The notes under the pieces were generated by a model. The model saw only the letters and a list, made by a program, of their open reading frames with translations, ran no database searches and was not told the origin of the DNA. A stretch of DNA of 64,000 nucleotides, taken from the NCBI GenBank assembly GCA_964403415.1, contig CAYOFF010000001.1, positions 806,001 through 870,000 on the forward strand, in the 5' to 3' direction. This stretch comes from CAYOFF01 sp964403415. Its GTDB lineage: Bacteria > Patescibacteriota > Gracilibacteria > Absconditabacterales > Absconditicoccaceae. How positions within the stretch are numbered: position 1 is the stretch's first letter; each line of letters begins with the position of its first letter. This document shows, in pieces, positions 56,281-64,000 of the stretch. The position numbers and the translations under genes were made by a program.

Positions 56281-58056
56281 ATGCATCGTACGCATACGTG
56301 TTGAGAGCTCAGAGCATCACACATTGACCAAACCGTTACCCTTGCTGGCTGGGCAGCTACCATTAGAAATCTTGGAGGTATGATTTTCATTGATCTGAGA
56401 GATAGATATGGTATTACCCAGCTTCACATAGATCCAAGTGCAACCGAACTCTATGCCGTGGCAGAACACATCAAAAACGAATGAGTCATCAAAATTACCG
56501 GTATCGTACGCGCAAGACCCGATGGTCAAGCTAACACAGACATGTCCACGTGAGAGATTGAGATAGAAGTCACTTGACTGGAAGTGCTAAGTAAGGCAAA
56601 AACTGTCCCCTTTAATCTTGGTGACGATCCCAAGACGAGCGAAGAAAATAGGTTCAAATATAGGTATCTCGACCTCAGAAGACGCAAAGTTCTCGAAAAT
56701 ATAGAGTTTAGAGCGCGTATGAATCATTTCACGAGAAATCGATTTACTGGAGAGTGATTTCTTGAAGTACAGACACCGATCTTTACGGTCAGTTCACCTG
56801 AATGAGCGCGCGATTATCTCATACCAAGTCGCGTCAATCCCGGTAAATTTTATGCGTTGCCGCAAGCGCCGCAGCAATATAAGCAGCTCCTCATGATTGG
56901 CGGCGCTGATAGATACTTCCAAATCGCTCCCTGTTTCCGTGATGAAGATCCTAGAGCCGACAGACACTCATGCGAGTTCTATCAGATCGATGTAGAGATG
57001 TCTTTTGTGCATCAAGAAGATATTCGAGCAGTTGCAGAGTCATATGTTCGCCAACTCTGTGCAGAACTCGTCCCTCACAAAACCATCACCGTTGACTGCA
57101 TCAAGATTCCTTATGCTGAGGCTATGGATCGCTATGGAAGCGACAAGCCAGATCTTAGATTTGGACTCGAGTTTGTAAATGTAAGCCCCCTCGTAGCACA
57201 GAGTCAGTTTAGTGTCTTTGCAGAAGCTGTTGCTCAGTGATGAGTCGTCAAAGCAATTAAACTTCCAGGCATATTGATGACCAGGAAAGAGATTGATCAG
57301 ATCACTGACGTAGCAAAACAAGCCGGTGCGTGATGACTCGCGTATCTCATACAAGAAGGTGATGAAATCAAATGATCTATCGCTAAGTTTTTCTCTCCTG
57401 AAGAACTCACTGCTCTTGTGCAAGCGACGTGACTAGCATCTGGTGATATGTTATTTTTTGGCGCAGGACACCAAGATCTTGTGAACAAAGTACTCAATAA
57501 AATTAGATTACATCTCAGAGACACCTATCATCTCGCTAACGACAACGAGCTTGCGTTCTGCCGGGTAACCAACTTCCCCTTCTACGAACGTGATGAGTCT
57601 ACAGGCAAACTCGACTTCTGCCACAATCCGTTCTCTATGGTGAGTGGTGGCAAAGAAGCCCTCGAAAACACTGACCCTCTTCATATTGTTTCGCAGCAGT
57701 ACGACATGGTGTGTAATGGTTACGAGATTCTTTCGTGATCGATCCGCAATCATGACCCCGAGGTATTGATCAAGGCATTTGAACTTGTCGGCAAAGGTGA
57801 AAAAGAAGTAAAGCAAAAATTCTGAGCTATGTACGAAGCATTCCAATACGGTGTTCCTCCTCATGGCGGCTTTGCATTTGGATTTGATAGACTGTTGATG
57901 ATTCTCAAAGATGAATCAAATATTAGAGAGATCTATGCGTTTCCCAAGTCATGAAGAGCCGAAGACGTCATGATGGGTGCACCAAGCATCATTGATGACG
58001 AACAGTTGAAGGAGCTCTGGATTCAGAGTATTGCGCCAGCGGAGCCACAGATCTAA
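56281..58056 (+). CDS. aspS: aspartyl-tRNA synthetase
   Basis: 591 aa. N-terminal OB anticodon domain (GWAATIRNLGGMIFIDLRDRYG), hinge, then the class II core: RFKYRYLDLRR, FLEVQTPIFTVSSPEGARDY with TGA Gly, QAPQQYKQLLM, FRDEDPRADRH, and GFAFGFDRLLMIL (motif 3). GSDKPDLRFGLE with the bacterial insertion is present. It charges tRNA-Asp; the D/N specificity is not decided here. Twenty or so TGA glycines. Confidence 0.96.
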
Positions 58057-58099
58057 ATATTCTAAATAATTTGATATTTATCATGTCATCTGTGGGGAT

Positions 58100-58789
58100 A
58101 TGCTCGTCAATAGGTATGATGATAAGCTCAGGGAAGGGAATCACATGATTTTGGCGTTGATTCCAGGGAATATTGTTCTAAGGGTGGCATTGTCTTTTGA
58201 AATAAAAAAGATTTTTCAAAAACAACAAGACATCAAGATTCTTGAGATTGGTGTTGGGGAAGGCGATTTAACTGCATATATTCTAAGATATAATCCAACT
58301 CTTACTATCTCCTGTTTGGATATTTCTCAGGAGATGATTGATTCATCTAAAAAATTACTAGCGGCATACCTAGACAGAATACGTTTTATCCAGGCGGATG
58401 CCGTAGACTACCTCAAGGATTGTCCTGTGACGTATGATCTTATTGTGTCTGCATGGACCATTCATAATTTTTCGTGGGAAGATAAAATATCTTTTTTGAA
58501 AGCCACTTTTTCTTCATTACATGTATGAGGATCTTTTTTGCTGATGGACAAAATTTATCCTGACTCTTGTGAAGTGTCTCATGAGCTGTTGCATACCCAA
58601 ATAAACAGATTCAAATATTTACCCACGGCATTGGCTGAAGAAATTATCAGTCACGAACATCAAGATTTTCTTGATACTTATAGAATGGATGTTTCTGCTA
58701 CTATCGATATATTAAAGGATATTGGTTTTCAAAATATTGAACTTCTTGATAGAGTTGAAAGAGATGTCTTATTGATCGCTAAAAAATAA
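58100..58789 (+). CDS. SAM-dependent methyltransferase
   Basis: 229 aa. Class I fold: LEIGVGEGDLTAYILRY (motif I), LDISQEMIDSSKK (motif II), QADAVDYLKD, YDLIVSAWTIHNF (motif IV). One TGA Gly (GGSFLLMDK). C terminus IGFQNIELLDRVERDVLLI ends the fold. Small-molecule or lipid substrate; not known. It is 44 bp after aspS. Confidence 0.85.
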
Positions 58790-58812
58790 TTTATACTATC
58801 ATACTAACGCCT

Positions 58813-59460
58813 ATGCCTTCTCCCAAACTTATTCTCGCCTCATGATCTCCTAGAAGGATTGAACTGGTGAAGCTTCTTGGTGTGCCGTTTGAAGCAATAC
58901 CAAGTAATGTCTCTGAAGAACTTGATCATGTATGTACGCCTGTTGTTGCTGCTGTTACACTGGCTGAAAGAAAAGCACTCTTTGTAGCGCAACAGCTCTC
59001 CGAGTGACTCGTACTTGGCTGTGATACGCTTGGTGCTTTCGAATGATCGATTTTTGGGAAGCCTACTGGCGAGGAGGATGCTTTTGCTATGCTTCAACGT
59101 CTGAGAGGAAAAATAAATTACATCTATACGGGTGTTGCACTTATTGATGTAGCTACTTCACGCACCCAAGTAAGTGTCATGACGGCAGAAGTGAAAATGA
59201 GAGACTACTCCGATGAAGAGATTCGAGCATATATCAAAACATGAGAGCCAATGGACAAGGCTTGAAGCTATGCGATTCAGTGACTTGGGGGGAATCTCGT
59301 AGACTCGATTAGATGAAGTTATTATGGTATCGTGGGATTCCCATTTTTGGAGATTGTAAGAATGCTAGAGATGTTTGGAGTTCATGCAAATCTGGATGTA
59401 TCGATTCAAGAAACTGAACAAAAATGACTTAGCAAAGATTTCTATACGCTCACTGGCTAA
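58813..59460 (+). CDS. maf: Maf-like nucleotide pyrophosphatase
   Basis: 215 aa. Motifs: LILASGSPRRIELLKLLG, GLVLGCDTLGAFEGSIFGKP and EPMDKAGSYAIQGLGG. Eight TGA glycines, including the S-G-S-P-R-R loop. The family removes non-canonical or modified nucleotides (house-cleaning NTPase). It ends with TAA and is followed by a terminator. Confidence 0.95.
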
Positions 59461-59490
59461 AGAATACTCTTGTTTCACAACAACAGGAGA

Positions 59491-59522
59491 AAGCCCAGGG
59501 GTGCCTGAGCCTTCTTTTTTTC
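59491..59522 (+). terminator. terminator after maf
   Basis: AAGCCCAGG and CCTGAGCCTT form a stem with a 4-nt loop, followed by CTTTTTTT. It also faces the minus-strand TGA-free gene. Confidence 0.65.
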
Positions 59523-59557
59523 GTTAAGAGATAGGGTTTCTTTTGTTCTGCCGCGAA

Positions 59558-60046
59558 TTATTTTTTCCTGTTCCAGGCGGGTAACTGCCCTGAGACAATA
59601 AACCCGAAGTTGGGAAAATGATCGCGCAAATTCGTAATATCAACCCAGTTTACATCGTATCCTATATACCCGTAGATGGCGAAGTCTGCGTCTGGATCAG
59701 CAAAATTGTGTTCCCAGCCCAGAGACAAAGTTCCACCAGGTTTGGAGAGATACTTTCCGGTTAACACGTATATATCCTCTCTTTTGTTGTAGATAAACCC
59801 GTTGATCATCCCGACCTGCTCTCTCGCAACGTCGCAGATGATGTTGTGATAGGTCTTTTTGGTCAGGAAACTTATGTCGAGTATGGCGGTTCCAAACGAC
59901 GCTCCTTCCCCTTCTAATGCATGGCCTGCGCCTACGACCCCAAATGCACCGTAACTAATTTTTTGCAGTTGCAGACTTTGGGCATACGTGCTGGAGGACA
60001 TCGTGAGGGCAAAAATGATGACGAATAATGATTTCAGATTTTTCAT
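59558..60046 (-). CDS. secreted protein, TGA-free
   Basis: 162 aa. A clear signal peptide (KNLKSLFVIIFALTMSSS, cleavage near TYAQ) and a beta-rich mature part (SYGAFGVVGAGHALEG; GYIGYDVNWVD) resembling a small outer-surface beta protein. All 17 glycines are GGN. No family recognised. Likely imported from a standard-code bacterium, possibly a Bacteroidota-type source by its signal peptide style (inference). Confidence 0.7.
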   Translation of the reverse strand: MKNLKSLFVIIFALTMSSSTYAQSLQLQKISYGAFGVVGAGHALEGEGASFGTAILDISFLTKKTYHNIICDVAREQVGMINGFIYNKREDIYVLTGKYLSKPGGTLSLGWEHNFADPDADFAIYGYIGYDVNWVDITNLRDHFPNFGFIVSGQLPAWNRKK

Positions 60047-60160
60047 ACTTCCTTGATTTTGACTGTTATTTTGTGTTGTTGGATGCAGAATCTTTAAGGT
60101 TCAGTTTTTGAAGTTTTGGAGAGATGAATTTTTGAAGTTGCGTTTAGGATGGAGTCTTCA

Positions 60161-60778
60161 CTAATATCACTCTCACATCTCTATCGTTACCGTATATCCT
60201 GGATACTGGGCGCTAGACTGTGCCCTTATTTGTGCAGCAATCGCAGCAATAAGCGCGTTATTAGCCTTTCCATATCATGAGGAATATCCGTAGAAGTGTA
60301 GTGTTTTCTTGCTGTGATCCACCGCCACTCTACCTCATCCATAATCCAAGACTTGGTGTGCGGCTGTACGTGCCCTGACGTCTTTGTGATACTCTCATAC
60401 ATCAGCATGGAGTACTACATTTGATCACATATCATGTTTATACTCTCCATGCTCTCAGACAACTACAAATTTGTACGCCCCATTTTCCTCCGGGATATCA
60501 AGTTTGTAGTGTAATGGATTTCATACATTTGAATACACCTGGAAGCTCAACTTGATGATATCAAGATTTACCTGCACATCTCTGTGTGTATCTAACCACT
60601 CAGGCATATCCGTATATTTATGGATTACCTTTCATACGAGTGCACTTAAATACCCCAAGAGATTATACTTGTGCAGCATGTGAAAGATTTGCTCAGACTT
60701 TTTTGCACAGATAAATAAATAATCAAATGCCTTACGAAGTCCGGGCAGATCTGGATGCTCATGCTCGTTGTTTTCCAT
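60161..60778 (-). CDS. hypothetical protein
   Basis: 205 aa from ATG 60778 (MENNEHEHPDLPGLRKAFDY). Helical N terminus, then a beta part (KLSFQVYSNVGNPLHYKLDI, SKKTLHFYGYSSGYGKANNAL). Eight TGA glycines. No recognised family. It follows the 979-aa gene on the same strand by about 140 bp and may be in its operon. Confidence 0.6.
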
Positions 60779-60915
60779 TGGTACGGAGCGATGCGAACTA
60801 AATAGAAATCCATCTTTTGTTTTTTGACATGTCAGTGATTGCACTATGACGAAAAAACACATTATATCAACACTTGTCAATATAATCGTGTTGTCAGCAG
60901 CTGCCAACAAGGGAC

Positions 60916-63855
60916 TTAAAATCTAGGTGATACCTTCCCTCACTTCTGTGTGCGGAGATTCAGATCGTCATAATCTCGAAACATCTCTTCTACAGCGTTC
61001 GTAGTACATGGTTTGTTTCTCTGTTCAAACTCAAGCACGATCGTCTGTGGATCCCTTGTTACCGTGGTCGTACCATGCGCTCAAGGATGTACTCGCTGAC
61101 TATTATTTTTATCGTACATGTTGAGTATTTGTTGTCTTTCTTGATACGTTATTTTTTGTCCTACAAGCGTTGATGATCCGAGTCCAAACATGGATGTATG
61201 TATTCTCAATACTATCCAAGTACCATCTTGCATCACATAGATACGCCCTCCACCATCACCCCTAAGATTATTATCATTTCATGCACATATAAATCCCTTC
61301 TGCTGCGAACGGTACTTTGCATATCCCTGCACTCGATCTACTCACTTAGCTCCATATATACTCGGCACGAAGATGCCGTGTTTCGCAAATATCTGTGCAT
61401 TCTTCATAATTCGCACTCTCATATCAGCATCATTTTTTATTCGCTGCCAGCTTATTCCTGTGAGTAATCATTTGAGAATATCACTCTTGAGCGGTCATAT
61501 CTCTCATATCTCTCCGTTTATTGGTTGTGCTGTATAACGACTTGCGTGCGATACTACGCTATCTACCATTGCTGCAAGCGATGGGCGTGACTCCATATCT
61601 CTATGAATACTCTCTCGATCCAGCTCCATTCTATCTCCGCTATCTTCTCATTTTTCTAAACGATCCCCTATCTGTGGGAGTACATATCCATATACAAAAG
61701 ATCTCATAACTGTCTCGCGTTCTAGATGAGTCCCAATATCATCTCATCATTGCAGGTATCAGAAATCATATCACTGCGCATACAGATCAGTCAAAAATTC
61801 TGCTAGCAGCTTTTGGCCATTCGTATAGATAATATCTTGTGGTTTATAGCTTGATTCTACCAAAAAATGACGTACCTCCTCTGCCAGTAATGTTACCTCT
61901 CATTGTTGAATAATATTACGGATGGCTTTTTGGGGACTCAGCTCATACCCTGTAAGGCTTGCGGGTCTTTTTTCCAAAACATATGGTGCTCCTTCTCGGG
62001 GTTGAATGACTATATATGGTTTTCAGTCTATCATCTTTATTCATGTTTTTTGTGACCAGTATGACATAGATCATTCTGAGCTTATAGAAAATAGATATCC
62101 TTGATAGGGAGGAAGCTCTTGATCTACTTCCGTAAATTCCATCTTTGGTCATGTATAGAAGTAACTATTTTGTAGCGGCACCCGCTGCTTAAGTAACTCC
62201 GCATTTGGTGTAGGATCTACTCACAGATCTAACAATACCGCCTTGTACTCCCACACAAATCTTTCGAGGTAATGTGGTGAGTACAGGTGTACATCATATG
62301 TTGCTCATCACATATGAGCTCATCCCCATCATGACTGACTGATGGGTCCCGTATAGTTTTTGTTCTTTTTCGATCGACTATAAAACAACGTCTTTAGGGA
62401 TGACTTTGTATCCTCACTCAATGCAGCACTGTAACGATTCTCTATGAGTGCGATTATTTCTTCTAGTTGTCTTTCATTGGCATTCAAGACCGTCTCCAAA
62501 CTATTATATATTCATGTTCATCAGAAAAATCCCTCCTCAAATACTTCTTTTTGTTTTTGTGCTAGTCCCATCTGATGGTATCGATCGTTCGCAGCCTTTA
62601 CTCATCACAATGCTGCTATGAGCAGCATACTATACATCGCCGTTAGTTTCTGCTTTTTTGTTATTCTTTTGGAAGCAGCCTCGAGATGAGATACCGCTAC
62701 ACCTCACTCGGTCCGTGTCTCTCTTATTTTGCATCACGCTTTTTTTGCTAACATCTTAAACTGCTCTTGCGTATATCTTCTCGAACTAATTGCTCGAATA
62801 TGTTCTCATTTTTTCTTCGTCATAGATTTTCATCATCCCACTTCTACTGTGATATCTTCCAGGATTTCAGCGCCTATCTTGATACGATCCGGACGACCGT
62901 CTGTTCACTCCTCATATACGACTGCAAATTTTAGTTTACTCGTTGGAATTCCAAGTGCCTCTAGTCACTTGAAAATAAACTGTTTTCACTCGGACGTATT
63001 GTACTGTCTACAAAGTTCTTTTTGTTTTTCTTGTGCATCTTCTCCTGTAGGAGCTATAAAGTGAGAGAGGACAATTGGACTTCATTTCATCGGTCGATAG
63101 TTGTCTGATGTCAGACGCTGGAGCAGCGTAACCGCGTCACCATCATCAAAGTTACCAATACTTCAGCCCAACATATAATACGCTTTATCGTGGATCTCAT
63201 TGAAAAAATTTGTGGTAAACCAGTTGTCGTTTACACCTGTTCATTTGATAGGATCTTTTTTGTTGTATTCGTCAGAAAATTTTTCTGTCACCGATCATGA
63301 GACGTCCAATCCATAGTGTGTGTATCATTTTTGCATCAACTCTTGGTAGAGATTCTCTGCAATTCCCTCACCATCTGCATCTGCTCATTGTTCTTTTGTT
63401 TTTTTTCGTTGACGCAAAAACTGCGCATAGATATAGTTTTTGAACTTATTTGCACGTCATAGTCCTGGTCATAGCTCTATGTGATTACGATACTCTTTAA
63501 GCTTTTCAGCAATCTCTGGATGTTTTTCAAAGATTTTTCCTTCAAGTGCTGTTACTCACTGGTAGTATGTTTCTCATTGTGAAACTTGCTCAAAGTATCG
63601 TCAGCCATTTTCTTTCTTGGTTGTATCTCACTCCTTCGATCGACTATACAAAAACACACCATCAGATTCTTTTGCTCCTGATTTTTCGCGATTTTCATCA
63701 CTCGTGAAGAGACGCTCACGATAGGCGTAGACCATTTCTTCAGATAGTCAAAATGCCTCCGGCGTGTATGCGCTCTCACGCTGCTCTGGTGTTTTCCTTC
63801 TGGGCGCTTTAGGTCTCCCTGTCTGCCCTAAGCGTCTTACACCGATCTGCCTCAT
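60916..63855 (-). CDS. large protein with EgtD-like methyltransferase domain
   Basis: 979 aa, one continuous code-25 frame. About residues 90-370 resemble histidine-specific SAM methyltransferases (EgtD, PF10017): YYQGVTALEGKIFEKHPEI, HIELGPGLG, YYMLGGSIGNFDDGDAVTLLQRL near 225-250, and KKEGEHIRAISSRRYTQEQF near 340-358. A possible membrane helix (AMYSMLLIAALGG, about 402-418) follows. The last 550 residues are unknown, beta-rich, with ESSYKPQDIIYTNGQK. Target of methylation is not known. Starts 19 nt inside the end of the upstream gene. Confidence 0.65.
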
Positions 63856-64000
63856 CCTTTCTTCGGTTTGCTAGGAGGTGTACCCTGTTCTCGGAGTACC
63901 ATAAAAATATTCGCCAATGTATCGTATAGCTTCTGACTATGAATTACCAATGCACTCATCTCATCACTACTAAACAACGCTATCCCCACTTTACCTGGCC
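63837..64000 (-). CDS. partial hypothetical protein at right edge
   Basis: The C-terminal 53 codons of a minus-strand gene that begins beyond the window: helical (SSDEMSALVIHSQKLYDTLA) with a Pro/Lys/Gly tail, ending TAA 63837-63839. It overlaps the start of the 979-aa gene by 19 nt, suggesting coupling. Confidence 0.6.

Noticed and set aside
60850..60915. TTGACA and TATAAT strings upstream of the 205-aa gene
   Set aside because: They are only 8 bp apart, so they do not form one promoter; no good pairing found.
1..64000. Widespread pseudogenes or poor assembly causing TGA interruptions
   Set aside because: Interruptions are only TGA, never TAA or TAG, and fall at conserved glycines; recoding explains all of them.

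Overview
The window reads sensibly only if UGA is a sense codon for glycine (genetic code 25). Almost every recognisable gene is broken by in-frame TGA, and those TGAs fall exactly where family motifs need glycine. Examples are the ABC signature LSGG, the Nudix box, SDR TGxxxGxG motifs, a Walker A loop, Maf, Ogt, ProRS and DUF2177. All real gene ends are TAA or TAG. This is the hallmark of Candidatus Absconditabacteria (SR1) or Gracilibacteria (BD1-5) of the CPR; the sequence alone does not let me choose between them. All coordinates below use code 25, so many genes are longer than a standard-code ORF finder would report. I found no rRNA, tRNA, CRISPR array or IS element.

Layout. 1-5.5 kb: partial basic protein, TrmB-like regulator, a TGA-free polytopic membrane protein, RarA and an ABC-F ATPase. 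5.5-7.3 kb: PadR plus a HAAS-PspC-adhesin-like envelope-stress operon. 7.5-9.1 kb: an island of TGA-free genes (small membrane proteins and an ICMT-like methyltransferase) with their own promoters and terminators. 9.1-17.2 kb: small unknowns, MFS transporter, MORN protein, DUF475/TerC-like protein, cytochrome b5 lipoprotein, PH-like membrane protein, DUF2177 and a 564-aa unknown. 17.3-31.6 kb (minus strand): a prolyl-tRNA synthetase carrying an inserted Nudix domain, the main sigma factor, a 1189-aa polytopic protein, SecD, a TPR protein, TsaD and Elp3. 31.7-40.9 kb (plus strand): AlbA_2 protein, HIT-like, two SDRs, an RBBP9-like pseudogene, an operator-flanked Fic gene, ACT, Nudix, P-loop kinase, DUF1801, HD-like proteins and coiled-coil unknowns. 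40.9-50 kb (minus): HD phosphohydrolase, a tiny promoter-sORF-terminator cassette, then PBP1C next to a 1961-aa alpha-2-macroglobulin. 50-60 kb: Ogt, BamE-like protein, APH-like kinase, histidine phosphatase, M15 carboxypeptidase, U32 peptidase, thioredoxin, DUF134, AspRS, methyltransferase, Maf and a TGA-free secreted protein. 60-64 kb (minus): two unknowns, one with an EgtD-like methyltransferase domain, plus a partial gene.

Together these genes cover translation and tRNA modification (ProRS, AspRS, TsaD, Elp3, U32), envelope building and defence (A2M-PBP1C, M15, SecD, PspC), and small signalling or repair enzymes. The most novel item is the Nudix domain embedded inside ProRS. The second is the set of genes (73 glycines counted, none TGA) that look imported from a standard-code source.
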